A stretch of 64,000 nt of DNA. Origin: Thiocapsa sp. (lineage in GTDB: Bacteria > Pseudomonadota > Gammaproteobacteria > Chromatiales > Chromatiaceae). Made by a program: the position numbers and the translations under genes. Below the pieces are notes generated by a model. The model ran no database searches, had not been told where the DNA came from, and saw only the letters and a list, made by a program, of their open reading frames with translations. The stretch is from NCBI RefSeq assembly GCF_018399035.1, contig NZ_CP073760.1, forward strand, positions 930,001 through 994,000, in the 5' to 3' direction. Below are positions 26,132 to 35,893 of the stretch, piece after piece; position 1 is the first letter of the stretch, and every line of letters starts with the position of its first letter.

Positions 26132-27327
26132 GGCAGTCTTTCCGACCGGTCGCTGACGCGGGACGATCCGTGCCCTGCCAGCCCGAGGATTCGCGCGACG
26201 ACCGCATCCCAACAGTGTCCGGACAGCACACGGGCGCGTGCCGCATCGCCCAGGCACCGACGCAAGGGGGCGTCGTCGCGCAAACGCGCCAGCGCCGCCG
26301 CCACCGCGGCGGGATCGTCGGGAGGGCAAAGCAGCCCCGTGACTTCAGGTTGAACGATCTGGTCCAGATCGCCGATGCGACTGGCCACCACCGGCAGGGC
26401 GGCCGCCATGTACTCGTAGACCTTCAGCGGTGAGAAATAGAAATCCGGTAACTCGGGATAGGGCGCGAGGCCGACGTCCATCGCCGCCAGATGGTCCGGT
26501 ACCTGGTTTGGGGCAACCGCCCCGGTCAGGCGCACGGCGAATCCGATCCGCCTGGCTGCGATGGCGGCCTCGATCCTCCGACGTTCCGGGCCCTCGCCGA
26601 CGATCAGGAGCCGGCAATCCGGATCGCGGGCGTGCAGTCGGGCGAAGGCGTCCACGAGCACGTCGAGTCCGTGCCAGGGTTTGAGCGTACCGACGAAGCC
26701 GACGGTGAACGAACCGTCCTTCCGCGACGCTGGGCGATGCGCGAAGCGCGCGGCCGGGAAACGTGCTGGATCGACGCCGTTGGGGATCACGTGAACCCGC
26801 GTTTCGAGGCCGGGGCGGGTCGCCAGGTAGGCGGCAACACCGGTGGAGACCGCCACCAGCGCATGGGCGGCGGCGAACACGCGCGCGGCCACCTGTTCGG
26901 CGGCGTCGCGATGCACGAGGGTGCGATGCCGCGCCTGCTCCTCGATCAGCGGGGCGTTGACCTCGAGGAGGCCCGGCGCACCCACGGCGCGCGCGTAATC
27001 CATGCCGGCATGACTCCACAACGCGTAGCGCTCGTAGATCAGGTCGAAGGGTCCGCGCGCAGCCAATGCCGCGCGCAGCGCCCGGTTGGCACTGAGCGCT
27101 GCGCGCTCGCGGACGACCGGCTCGCCGGGGGGCAGCGCGGGGAGCGGGTGAACGGAAATCCCGCACAGGTCGGCAGGGGGCTCGCCGCCCAGCCGCGTGG
27201 CAAACAGCGCGACGTCGGCCCCGGCGCGCCGCAGCGCCCGGACGACCTCCTGCACATGAATAGAGGATCCTTTGGCGCCGAATACCGGCACACCCGGATC
27301 GGCGCAGACGTAGGCGACCCGCACCAT
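26128..27327 (-). CDS. GT4-family glycosyltransferase
   Basis: 399 residues, GT-B fold. The N-terminal acceptor domain opens RVAYVCADPGVPVFGAKGSSIHVQE. The linker and donor domain contain VHVIPNGVDPARF, VGFVGTLKPWHGLDVL, LLIVGEGPERRRIE and the GT4 nucleotide-sugar site YFSPLKVYEYMAAALPVVAS, which carries a Lys and a Glu in the EX7E-like region. It transfers a sugar from an NDP-sugar to a growing glycan in the cytoplasm. It starts one base after the preceding GT4 gene ends. Confidence 0.9.
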   Translation of the reverse strand: MVRVAYVCADPGVPVFGAKGSSIHVQEVVRALRRAGADVALFATRLGGEPPADLCGISVHPLPALPPGEPVVRERAALSANRALRAALAARGPFDLIYERYALWSHAGMDYARAVGAPGLLEVNAPLIEEQARHRTLVHRDAAEQVAARVFAAAHALVAVSTGVAAYLATRPGLETRVHVIPNGVDPARFPAARFAHRPASRKDGSFTVGFVGTLKPWHGLDVLVDAFARLHARDPDCRLLIVGEGPERRRIEAAIAARRIGFAVRLTGAVAPNQVPDHLAAMDVGLAPYPELPDFYFSPLKVYEYMAAALPVVASRIGDLDQIVQPEVTGLLCPPDDPAAVAAALARLRDDAPLRRCLGDAARARVLSGHCWDAVVARILGLAGHGSSRVSDRSERLP

Positions 27328-27328
27328 G

Positions 27329-28564
27329 TCAGGCCTCCTCGCGCCGATCGGCGGTGGCGTCGTGAGCCGCCATGAACCATTCCCGTAACTGCTCGGCGTT
27401 GCGACGGATATCGAAGTCCTGCTCGATCAGGCGCCGGGCGCGGGTCGCGAGATCGACCCGCAGGTCGACATCGTCCAGCAGGCGCTCCAGGGCGGCGGCC
27501 AGGGTCCGTGGATCGCGCTGCGGCACGCAGAGACCCGTATCACCATCGCGGACCAGTTCGGGGATGCCCGTCACGTCGGTGGCGACACAGGGGACCCCGA
27601 GGGCCATCGCCTCCAGCAACACCGTCGGCAGGCCATCGCGGTCGCCGTCCGTACCGATGACGCAGGGCGCGGCGACGAGGGCCGCCTCGCGGAAGGTTCC
27701 GATCAGTTCGGCATGGGGCTGCGGCCCCACCAGGCGGACGATGGTGCCGAGATTCAGTTGCGCGATCCGGTCGTTCAGCGTCGCGCGCCCGGTCCCTTCG
27801 CCGACGATCCGGCACTGAAACACGACGCCCCGATCCCGCAAAATCGCACAGGCGTCGATCAGACCGTCAAAGCCTTTCTTCTCGACCAGCCGGCCAACGG
27901 CCAGGATCTCGCGACTGGTTCGATTCGGCGGCATGAAGGCGAAGCGCGCCAGATCAAGGCCGTTGTAGAGTCGGCTGATCTTGGGCGCCGCGTGGGCGTA
28001 GGCCGCTTTGAGATGGCGTTGGTTGTACTCAGTGACGGTGATCACGCGCGCCGCATCGCCAAGCTTCTTGCGCATGAGCGCCGGATCGACGCTGACGTGG
28101 TAGATGTCTTTGGCATGCAGCGTCAGCGTATAGGGAACTCGGGCAAACCGTGCGGCCAGGCGGGTCACCGTCGCAGCCACAGTGCCGAAATGGGCGTGAA
28201 AATGGGTCACGTGCCGCTCCCGCGCATGCAGGGCGAGGTCGATCGCCTGGAGGAGATCCTCGACAGCGATATCCCCCAACTCGTCGAGGGCCGGCCAGAG
28301 ATCCGGCAACCCGCGCCGTGCCGCGTTGATCGATGCCCAGAGGCTCGCGGCCTTGTAAACCTTGTCCGGGATGTAGGTCACCGGCGCCCGGACCGCCGCC
28401 AGCACATCCTGAAAATGAGTTTCCAGGACCGGGCGCAACGCGAAGATCTCGATTGGGAGCCCGGCCTCCTCGTGTTGCAGGATTTCGTTGACGATGAAGG
28501 TTTCCGAATACCGGGGGTACCGCTTCACGACGTACCCGACATGCAAATCCTTAGGCGATGACAT
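27329..28564 (-). CDS. GT4-family glycosyltransferase
   Basis: 411 residues. The N-terminus, GYVVKRYPRYSETFIVNEIL, is typical of GT4 enzymes of exopolysaccharide and colanic-acid type (WcaL-like). Donor domain features: ISRLYNGLDLARF, ILAVGRLVEKKGFDGLI, CRIVGEGTGRATL and GDRDGLPTVLLEAMALGVPCVAT (EX7E region). It is a cytoplasmic sugar transferase. Its first codons overlap the end of the upstream MurG-like gene by 14 bases. Confidence 0.9.
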   Translation of the reverse strand: MSSPKDLHVGYVVKRYPRYSETFIVNEILQHEEAGLPIEIFALRPVLETHFQDVLAAVRAPVTYIPDKVYKAASLWASINAARRGLPDLWPALDELGDIAVEDLLQAIDLALHARERHVTHFHAHFGTVAATVTRLAARFARVPYTLTLHAKDIYHVSVDPALMRKKLGDAARVITVTEYNQRHLKAAYAHAAPKISRLYNGLDLARFAFMPPNRTSREILAVGRLVEKKGFDGLIDACAILRDRGVVFQCRIVGEGTGRATLNDRIAQLNLGTIVRLVGPQPHAELIGTFREAALVAAPCVIGTDGDRDGLPTVLLEAMALGVPCVATDVTGIPELVRDGDTGLCVPQRDPRTLAAALERLLDDVDLRVDLATRARRLIEQDFDIRRNAEQLREWFMAAHDATADRREEA

Positions 28565-29825
28565 GACGAAGTCCTCCCCCCAACCCGCTGGATGGCGCGG
28601 GGACGGTTTGAGGAACGGGATCCTGGCCGCCGATCAGTGTCGCGGCCAGCGTGGGCAAGCGCTTGAGCCCATCGCGATCGAGCGGATGGCACAGCACCGG
28701 CAGCGGAGCCGTCGCCTCGTGATGAAGCCAGGCCGACAGCGTCCGAGGACTGCACTGTTGTAGAACGATGAAGTCGAGCAGGCCCAGCGCGCGCAGGCGC
28801 TCGGCACGGATAGTCTGTTCGAGGCGCGGCCGGTCTCTCGGCACCAGCAGCGCGCGCTTGCCGAGACAGAGGATCTCCTGGACGGTGTTGTAACCCCCCA
28901 TGGCGATGACGCGCCTGGCCTTGCGCATGAGCCGCATCGGCTCGGAGACGAATTCCAGCACCCTGAAGCGCGGGTTGCCTCGGACCACGCTCAGTAGGTG
29001 GTGTCTTTGCACCGCGGGCAGGAAGGGGCCTGTCACGATCACGCCGTACTCATCGGCGGGCAGGTCCGCTCGGGCGAACGCCTGAGTGACCGCTAGACCG
29101 TCCTGGCCGCCGCCGACCATGCAGAGCGTGAAGCCCTTTTGCAGTACGTCTTTCGGGAGGTGCTCGAAGGGACCTGCGTCGCCGTTGTCTGGACCCAGTC
29201 GAGCCGTTGGGTCGAGGTAGCCGGTAAAGGTGCTTTTCGCGGCCAAATCGGGGGGGAAGGCATATTCCTCGATCGCGTTGTAGACGTTATGATCGCCATA
29301 AACCCAGACGGCGTCGTAGTAGTCCCGGATGGCCGCTTCATTGTTCAGGTACCGCCACTGCTTCAGAACCCGCTCCGGCGCGTCGAGAATATCCCGCAGC
29401 CCGAGCACGCAGCGGGTTTTTCCCCGATCTTTCATACGATCGAGAACCGGTGTCAGTTCCCCGAGCGCGCCGCGCGGCACGTTATCGACAATGAACAGAT
29501 CGGGGGCGAAGCTCTTCAGTGCGGCCCCGATGACCTGCGAACGCAGGGCTGCCAAGGAGGTGGTTTCCAGGGAGAGCGAACGCGGCGCGTACTCCCCGTT
29601 GCGTTCCTTGCGGTAAGCGGGCAGGGTCAAGCAATCCCCGCCCCGGGGCATCACGAACGCGCCTGCTTCGCGAACCCCCGCGATGAGCAGGGTAGTCGCC
29701 TTCAGCGAGGAGTCCGCCAGCGCCCGAGCAATCAACAGGTTCCGCCGGACGTGGCCCAAACCCATGGTGTCGTGCGAGTAGAGCGCGATTTTCGGGGAGC
29801 ACTGCGGTCGAGTCAGTGTGGTCAT
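28551..29825 (-). CDS. MurG/GT28-like glycosyltransferase, first gene of the glycan operon
   Basis: 424 residues. The N-terminus reads KIALYSHDTMGLGHVRRNLLIARAL, the HxxGxGH loop common to MurG and related GT28 enzymes. The C-terminal half has the donor-site motif VIAMGGYNTVQEILCLGKRALLVPR, comparable with the MurG GGxxT/E and P segments. The middle (LGLRDILDAPERVLKQW...YDAVWVYGD) is shared with 'MJ1255-like' predicted glycosyltransferases. It heads the minus-strand operon and is divergent from the two-component system at 30085, with 259 bases between them that must hold both promoters. Confidence 0.85.
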   Translation of the reverse strand: MTTLTRPQCSPKIALYSHDTMGLGHVRRNLLIARALADSSLKATTLLIAGVREAGAFVMPRGGDCLTLPAYRKERNGEYAPRSLSLETTSLAALRSQVIGAALKSFAPDLFIVDNVPRGALGELTPVLDRMKDRGKTRCVLGLRDILDAPERVLKQWRYLNNEAAIRDYYDAVWVYGDHNVYNAIEEYAFPPDLAAKSTFTGYLDPTARLGPDNGDAGPFEHLPKDVLQKGFTLCMVGGGQDGLAVTQAFARADLPADEYGVIVTGPFLPAVQRHHLLSVVRGNPRFRVLEFVSEPMRLMRKARRVIAMGGYNTVQEILCLGKRALLVPRDRPRLEQTIRAERLRALGLLDFIVLQQCSPRTLSAWLHHEATAPLPVLCHPLDRDGLKRLPTLAATLIGGQDPVPQTVPAPSSGLGGGLRHVIA

Positions 29826-30084
29826 GTGGAGCTCGATCCCCCTTGTGTCGCCAATACGCTCGGACGATGTGTCCGGTTTTCATGACATCCGTGTTTCAAC
29901 AACGGACGCCAAAGCCAGACTATGCGTGCTCTCCAATCGCTCCAAGTTAAAATTCGATGAGAAAGGCTGGTGCTCATGAGGTCATTCGGGTAGGTTTTCC
30001 GCAGCCACTCAGGCATCGATCGCAACCGCTCGGGACGGCGGCGAGTGCCGGCGACGTTACTCCGGGAGGTAGGCAGCGAGGCCG

Positions 30085-31668
30085 ATGACCATCACGGCCA
30101 AGATACGAATTTTCCAGTGGGCGGCAGTCATCAGCCTGGTTCTGATGGCCGGGGTCGCGGGCTGGACCTTAATGCGTTCGGCCGCGGATCAGAGGCAGAT
30201 CCAGACTGCCTATGAACGCTACGTCGACATCCTGACGCTTTCCAAGCTCGCCGATCGGTTCTCGGAACAGATTGCCGAATTGATGTTGCTCGGCGAGGAA
30301 GCCATGTCCGACTACCAATCGGCGCGTATCGATCTGATGGAGGGCCTAGTCAGACTGGAAACCCAGATGTCCCGGAACGCCACAATCGCCGGAAATGGTC
30401 CGATGGCGTACTGCAGCCTTTGTGACCCGCGTCGTCTGACCGATCTTCGCCTCCTGTTCCACAAGATCGAAGCGACAGTCGATCACATTGTGTTGTTGCA
30501 GCAGCAGGATCGCCTGCCCGAAGCGATCGAGCTGTTTCGAGGGGAGATCGAAAAGGGGTTCGATTCGGAGGTCGAGCTCTTTCTCGCCGATGCCAGAAGG
30601 GACGAACAGCGGGAATTGAGCGAGACCGAGCATCAGGCTGCGTTGATGCGCCAGCGCGTGACCGTGTTCTTCGGGGCTGTCGCGATGTTCATCATTCTCA
30701 CGACGTTGATTACCGGGGTCCATATCAAGCGCGCGCTCGTGTATCCGATTTCCCGCCTGATTCAGGGCGTGCAGACGATCGGACAAGGCAACCTCGATTA
30801 TCGGATCACCAATACCGGCACCGACGAGTTATCGCATGTCGCGCGGCAGATCAACGAGATGGCCGCCCAGCTGAAGAATCAGCGTGATCAGTTGCTGAAC
30901 ACCCACGCGTCGCTCGAAGGGCAGGTCCGGCAGCGCACCGAAGAGCTGACCCGGGCGAACCAGCGCCTGTTCGATATCGATCGGCAGCGGCTGCTGTTCC
31001 TGGCCGACATCAGCCACGAGTTGCGCACGCCGCTGACCGTCCTGCGCGGCGAGGCGGAGATCGCCTTACGCGACGAACGCAAATCGCAACAGAGCTACCG
31101 AGAAGCCCTTGGACTGATTCTCCGTAAAGGCGAGGAGATGAGCCGCCTGGTCGACGACCTCCTGTTCCTGGCTCGGACCGAAGCGGATGCGATGCGCTTC
31201 GATAAACAGCGTACCGTCTTGCGGGACATTCTTGAAAGCACGCTTCATGAAGCAGATATTCTGACGCGGTACCAGGACATCGCCATCGACGCGACCTTGC
31301 CGAAGGATGAAATCCTGGTCGAGGCCGATCCGCAACGACTCAAGCAGGCCCTGATGGTACTGATCGTCAATGCGATCGAGCATTCGGACAGCGGATCGCA
31401 CATCACCATCGACGCAAGCGCTTCCGAGGCCGGCGCAACGGTTCGGGTCGAGGACACGGGGCGTGGCATTCCTTGCGAGGATTTACCCTACGTGTTCGAC
31501 CGTTTCTATCGCGGCAGAAACCCCGATAGTGCCAAGCGGCACACAGGCAGCGGCCTGGGTCTGGCCATCGCCAAATGGATCGTGGAGAAGCACCAGGGTA
31601 CGCTCAAACTCGACAGCGACACCAACGGCACGGTAGTCACGCTCTCGCTGCCGAGATTAGTCAGATGA
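30085..31668 (+). CDS. Sensor histidine kinase with periplasmic CxxC
   Basis: 527 residues. Membrane helices at about 11-28 and 192-212 flank a helical periplasmic domain that contains CSLC at residues 110-113. HAMP spans about 213-265. HisKA has His311 in DISHELRTPLTVL. The ATPase domain has N-box LIVNAIEHS, G1 EDTGRGIP, F-box YVFDRFYRG and G2 GSGLGLAI. It is translationally coupled (ATGA) to the OmpR-type regulator. Divergence from the glycan operon suggests that it controls that operon. The CxxC could bind metal or sense thiol redox state, or attach nothing; there is no His after it, so it is not a heme site. Confidence 0.93.
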   Translation: MTITAKIRIFQWAAVISLVLMAGVAGWTLMRSAADQRQIQTAYERYVDILTLSKLADRFSEQIAELMLLGEEAMSDYQSARIDLMEGLVRLETQMSRNATIAGNGPMAYCSLCDPRRLTDLRLLFHKIEATVDHIVLLQQQDRLPEAIELFRGEIEKGFDSEVELFLADARRDEQRELSETEHQAALMRQRVTVFFGAVAMFIILTTLITGVHIKRALVYPISRLIQGVQTIGQGNLDYRITNTGTDELSHVARQINEMAAQLKNQRDQLLNTHASLEGQVRQRTEELTRANQRLFDIDRQRLLFLADISHELRTPLTVLRGEAEIALRDERKSQQSYREALGLILRKGEEMSRLVDDLLFLARTEADAMRFDKQRTVLRDILESTLHEADILTRYQDIAIDATLPKDEILVEADPQRLKQALMVLIVNAIEHSDSGSHITIDASASEAGATVRVEDTGRGIPCEDLPYVFDRFYRGRNPDSAKRHTGSGLGLAIAKWIVEKHQGTLKLDSDTNGTVVTLSLPRLVR

Positions 31669-32345
31669 TCGACGTCCGCATTCTCGTGGTCGAGGATGAC
31701 ACGGATATCGCGGATGTTTTCCAGCGCGGCTTGCAAGCCGAGGGCTATCGTGTCGACACGGTCGCCGGCGGTCGCGACGCCATCACCCGGACGCGCGAGC
31801 AGGACTATCGGCTGATTATCCTGGATCTTATATTGCCCGATCTGGACGGCATGGAGGTCTGCCGGATTCTGCGTCACGAACAGTCCCAGGCGCTGATCCT
31901 GATGCTGACCGCCCGTGACGGCATGGACGACAAGATTCAGGGCCTACGCCTCGGCGCGGACGACTACCTCACGAAGCCGTTCTCTTTCGAGGAGCTCTTC
32001 GCACGGCTTCGAGCATTGCTGAGGCGCGGTCATTACCGGGACATCGAAAAGGTGCTCCGGGTCGGTGACCTCATTCTCGATCAGGCCACCCGCAGAGTGT
32101 TCCGGAGCGACCGGGAAATCCCTCTGACCACCCGGGAATTCATGCTGCTCGGATACCTGATGGCGAATGCCGGGAAGATTCTGAGCCGGGCGCAAATTCT
32201 GTACTATGTTTGGAAGCAAGACTTCGACCCGCAGACCAATGTCGTCGATGTCTACATCCGTTATCTGAGAAACAAGCTGGGCGATAAACCGGGATCACTC
32301 ATCAGAACGATCCGGGGAATTGGCTACACGATCGATGATCGTTGA
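31665..32345 (+). CDS. OmpR/PhoB-family response regulator
   Basis: 226 residues from ATG 31665, overlapping the kinase stop. Receiver domain: ILVVEDDTD, phospho-Asp54 in IILDLILPDLDG, Thr in LTARDG and Lys in LTKPFSFEEL. C-terminal winged helix: LTTREFMLLGYLMANAGKILSRAQIL...TNVVDVYIRYLRNKLG...IRTIRGIGYTI. It is a DNA-binding transcription factor paired with the kinase before it. The 252 bases that follow (to 32597) hold no recognisable gene. Confidence 0.95.
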   Translation: MIDVRILVVEDDTDIADVFQRGLQAEGYRVDTVAGGRDAITRTREQDYRLIILDLILPDLDGMEVCRILRHEQSQALILMLTARDGMDDKIQGLRLGADDYLTKPFSFEELFARLRALLRRGHYRDIEKVLRVGDLILDQATRRVFRSDREIPLTTREFMLLGYLMANAGKILSRAQILYYVWKQDFDPQTNVVDVYIRYLRNKLGDKPGSLIRTIRGIGYTIDDR

Positions 32346-32597
32346 ACCTGGATCGGGTCGTGGCGCCCGTCACCCGTCGGGTGACTCATCGGATCAACAT
32401 GATTGTCAAGCCGTTGGACTTTTTCATGAAGCACGAAGCGGTCAACTGCCGGATCTAGGTTGAGACCGGCGGCGAAGACGCAGATCCGCTCTCAGTCCCG
32501 TCGATCGGCAATCCGGCCCGATCGAGCGGCTTGCCGAGATGGGAGAGCTTGCCGCGATGATCATCCTGGATCCGCAATCCGTTGGCGAGCATCAACC

Positions 32598-35063
32598 TCA
32601 GCGGGCAGGCAGCGGCACCTGCAATACCAACGTCTCCGGGGCCAGGCAGATGGCGTCGCTGCACGCCTGCAGACGAAGCTCGAAGGGTAGCCATGCGCTT
32701 GGAGCCTCGCTGGGAACGGCCCGCTGTTGCGGTTTCTCCTCAAGCGTTGCCTCGATCCTGACCCGGCCCTGATAGACCGCGAGTGGCTCGCGCTGGAAGC
32801 CGAGTCGGAGGATCTCCGGGGTCGGATAGGTGGGCGTTGCCATCCGCCAGTCCGCGGGGTCACCGCGCATGCGCAGGGTCGTCCCGATGAGCGCGTCCTG
32901 CAGCGGTCGGTGGGCATTGACGTGCCAGCCCGGTCGCAGGGTCAGATCGATCACCAGGTTCCCGCTGCCGTCGTAGCCGGGGCTGCTGCTGTCGCTGTTT
33001 CGGTCGCTGATGCGGGCCTCGGCGCGCACGGCGCCCCGCGCCGCGTATTGCACGGGTCCGGTGTCGCCGTCGCGCAGCAGGTTCAGTGCCGCCAGCAGCG
33101 CCGGAAAGGCGCTCGGGGCCTGCGTGACCCGGCCCGATGTGCTCGCCAACAGTCCCGTCGCGTGGCGTTCGTAATCCAGTTCATCGGTGCGCCGAGTCAG
33201 CTCCGCCAGCAGCTGCAGGGCCGCCGAGGTGGCGGACGGCATGACCCCGTCGGTGACGTCTTTGGGCCGCGCCATCAGCGGCGTCTCCTCGGTGGCCTCG
33301 CCCATGAACAGGCCGCCTGCGATGGGATCGGCAAAGCGCTCCCAGAGCGCATCGGCCATCTCGCGGGCCCGCGTCAACCAGCGCTGCTCTCCCGTGGCGT
33401 CATAGAGCGCACCCATGGCCTGTCCGAGAAAGGCGTAATCCTCCAGAAGCCCCGGCTGTGTGGCGCGTCCGTCGAGATAGACCCGGTTGATCCGACCCGG
33501 CGCCGGACGCAGCTCGCCCCAGAGCAGCTCCGCGGCACGTTCGGCAGCGCTCAGATAGCGCGGCTCGTCCAAGGCATCGGCGGCCTCGGCGAGTGCAGTG
33601 ATCATCATGCCGTTCCAGGCGGTGAGGATCTTCTCATCCCGATGCGGATGCGGGCGCTCCTCGCGATGCCGGTAGAGGCGCTGATTGATGGCGTCCAGGC
33701 GCTCCCACAGCTCGGCCGGGGTCAAGCCGCGGGCGGCGGCAAACGACTCCGGCGCGCTCGGCAGATGCAGGATGTTCCGCCCCTCGAAGTTGCCCGATTC
33801 GGTCACCGCGTAGAGGGCGATGGCAAGCTCGGCGTCTTCGGACGACAGCACGGACCTCAGCTCGTCCGGTGTCCAGAGGAAGAACCGCCCTTCTTCGCCC
33901 TCGCTCTCGGCATCGGTGGCGGAGTAGAAGCCGCCCGCCGGGGAGGTCAGATCGCGCAGCACGAAGTCCAGCGTGCGCCGGGCCACGCGTGCCAGCTCCG
34001 GGTCGCCGGTCAGACGCCAGGCGGCCAGATAAAGGTGCGCAAGCTGCGCCTGGTCGTAGAGCATCTTCTCGAAGTGGGGCACCAGCCAGTCGTTGTCGAT
34101 CGCGTAGCGATGGAAGCCGCCGCCGACCTGATCGTGAATGCCGCCGCGCGCCATGCTCTGCAGCGTGAAGACGGCCGCCGTCAGCGCGGCTTGATCGTCT
34201 CGGCGCAGCGCCTGGTCGAGCAACAGCGCGAGCCGCGGCTGCTGCGGGAATTTGGGGGCGTCGCCAAACCCGCCCTGCAGCTCGTCATGCCGCTCGAGCA
34301 GGCCCGCGACGGCCTGATCGACGATCCGGTCTCTGAGCTCGGCGGCTTGTGCCTCGGCGGCGAGGGCCTCGGCAACGGCACGGGCAATCTCGGCCGCTCG
34401 GGCGCGCACCTGTTCCGGTTGTTCTTGCCACTGGGCATTGATGCCTTGCAGCAGTGCGCTGAAATCGTCGGGCGGGAAGTAGGTCCCGGCGACGATGGTC
34501 TCGCCCTGCGGTGTGAGGACGCTCGACATGGGCCAGCCGCCGGTGCCGGTGAGCAGTTGCACGGCGGTCATGTACACCTGATCGATGTCGGGGCGGACTT
34601 CCCGATCGACCTTGATCGCCACGAAATGCCTGTTCAGCAGAGCGGCGATGGCACTGTCCTCGAAGCTCTCGCGCTCCATCACATGGCACCAGTGGCAGGT
34701 CGAGTAACCGATAGAGAGGAACACCGGCTTGTTCTCGCGGCGGGCGCGCTCGAACGCCTCCGGCCCCCAGGGATACCAGTCGACCGGATTGTGTGCATGC
34801 TGGATGAGGTAGGGCGAATCCTCCAGAATCAGTCGGTTGGTGTAGCGAGGCTGGCCATCGGGGAGCAGGTGTTCGGTACGCGGGCGATAGTCCGGTCCCT
34901 TGGCCGCGAGCGCCGCCGCCAGCCGGCGTTGCAGCTCGGGCGGGTAGGCTGCCAAGACGTCTTCTGCCGCATGCGCGCGGTCGTGAACCTCGGCGCCGAC
35001 GCCGCCACCTTCGGCGATGGTCAGGTAGAGCAGCAGGGAAAGGCCGACGAGCACGCGGCTCAT
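32598..35063 (-). CDS. DUF255 (YyaL/SPATA20-like) thioredoxin-domain protein with DsbD-alpha-like C-terminal domain
   Basis: 821 residues, longer than the usual 650-700. A signal peptide ([16 protein letters not shown]) comes first, then the DUF255 thioredoxin-like domain (about 65-225) with [21 protein letters not shown] and [11 protein letters not shown] (Cys123, Cys126). A long (alpha/alpha)6 barrel follows (about 260-690: [55 protein letters not shown]). The C-terminal 110 residues ([19 protein letters not shown]...[23 protein letters not shown]) resemble the N-terminal domain of DsbD. The signal peptide and DsbD-like part imply a periplasmic thiol/redox function; the enzymatic activity of the family is unsettled. 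Confidence 0.88.
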   Translation of the reverse strand: MSRVLVGLSLLLYLTIAEGGGVGAEVHDRAHAAEDVLAAYPPELQRRLAAALAAKGPDYRPRTEHLLPDGQPRYTNRLILEDSPYLIQHAHNPVDWYPWGPEAFERARRENKPVFLSIGYSTCHWCHVMERESFEDSAIAALLNRHFVAIKVDREVRPDIDQVYMTAVQLLTGTGGWPMSSVLTPQGETIVAGTYFPPDDFSALLQGINAQWQEQPEQVRARAAEIARAVAEALAAEAQAAELRDRIVDQAVAGLLERHDELQGGFGDAPKFPQQPRLALLLDQALRRDDQAALTAAVFTLQSMARGGIHDQVGGGFHRYAIDNDWLVPHFEKMLYDQAQLAHLYLAAWRLTGDPELARVARRTLDFVLRDLTSPAGGFYSATDAESEGEEGRFFLWTPDELRSVLSSEDAELAIALYAVTESGNFEGRNILHLPSAPESFAAARGLTPAELWERLDAINQRLYRHREERPHPHRDEKILTAWNGMMITALAEAADALDEPRYLSAAERAAELLWGELRPAPGRINRVYLDGRATQPGLLEDYAFLGQAMGALYDATGEQRWLTRAREMADALWERFADPIAGGLFMGEATEETPLMARPKDVTDGVMPSATSAALQLLAELTRRTDELDYERHATGLLASTSGRVTQAPSAFPALLAALNLLRDGDTGPVQYAARGAVRAEARISDRNSDSSSPGYDGSGNLVIDLTLRPGWHVNAHRPLQDALIGTTLRMRGDPADWRMATPTYPTPEILRLGFQREPLAVYQGRVRIEATLEEKPQQRAVPSEAPSAWLPFELRLQACSDAICLAPETLVLQVPLPAR

Positions 35064-35150
35064 GAGTGTTCCTCGGGGTGAGGGAGGCTTGAATGCCTGC
35101 TGGCTCCGTCGCTGTCGGAAGTGGCTGGAGCCTCACGCAATCAGACCCGG

Positions 35151-35732
35151 CTACCGCGAAAGCTCCACCTTATCGTAGACCTCGGCCAGCGACAGCTCGG
35201 CCTCGACGACGCGCAGCGGGATGGATTCCGACGGATCCTGATAGCTGCTCAGACTCCAGGTCCCGTCCGGCTGTCGGAGGAACAGCTCCGCCTGCATCCG
35301 ATATTGCGACAGCAGCAGGTAGGCCTGCAGGCTTTGGAGGCTTCGATAATGTCGGAACTTGTCGCCGCGGTCGTAGGCCTCGGTGGAATCCGACAGGACC
35401 TCGACAATCAGGATCGGATTGGTGACAACGTCGCGCCGGCCGTCATGGAAGTGGCGCTCGCCACAGATCACCATCACGTCCGGGTAGGTACCTACATCGT
35501 CGGCGGCGATATGGACCTTCATGTCGCTCGGGTACACCCGGCAAGGTCGACCCTTGAGCTGGTTGCGCAGCTCTGCGCCGACATTGAGCACGATCAGGTT
35601 GTGCTCCTCGGTGCCGCCGGACATTGCAAAGACCTCGCCGTCAACGTATTCGCTGCGTTGGTCGGTCGCGGTCCGCTCGATGGCGAGCCAGTCGTCGAAC
35701 GAAAGATGCGGTTGAGGTGCGGCGGACATCAT
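35151..35732 (-). CDS. Uma2-family (DUF820) PD-(D/E)XK-fold protein
   Basis: 193 residues. Landmarks: LSFDDWLAIERTATDQRSEYVDGEVFAM, NVGAELRNQL, YPDVMVICG (core Asp) and NPILIVEVLSDSTEAYDRGDKFRHYRSLQSLQAYLLL, where Glu-x-Leu and the downstream Lys complete the nuclease core. Two adjacent ATGs occur (35732 and 35729); AGGAGG spaced 5 bases from the second favours 35729. Function in vivo is unknown; the family is very frequent in cyanobacteria and some sulfur bacteria. A 5'-truncated near-copy of its last 100 codons is found at 48685-49020. Confidence 0.88.
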   Translation of the reverse strand: MMSAAPQPHLSFDDWLAIERTATDQRSEYVDGEVFAMSGGTEEHNLIVLNVGAELRNQLKGRPCRVYPSDMKVHIAADDVGTYPDVMVICGERHFHDGRRDVVTNPILIVEVLSDSTEAYDRGDKFRHYRSLQSLQAYLLLSQYRMQAELFLRQPDGTWSLSSYQDPSESIPLRVVEAELSLAEVYDKVELSR

Positions 35733-35893
35733 GGCCTCCTGTGGATCGTTGCGGCGGATGGTGCTGGCCCGATTATAGACCCGGCAGCGCGCGTTTTGAT
35801 GCGTGCCGCGGACGCGGACGGCTCCCAATGGGTTGAGGTTAAAACCGGAATCGTCCATCGGGTTATGCGTCCCCGCATCGGGTCGAAGTCCGG

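Noticed and set aside
24881..26353. 490-codon plus-strand frame opposite the ABC exporter
   Set aside because: Antisense shadow, Gln/Arg-rich; the ABC gene has all expected motifs.
32727..35081. 784-codon plus-strand frame opposite the DUF255 gene
   Set aside because: Antisense shadow; the minus-strand protein has clear domains and a signal peptide.
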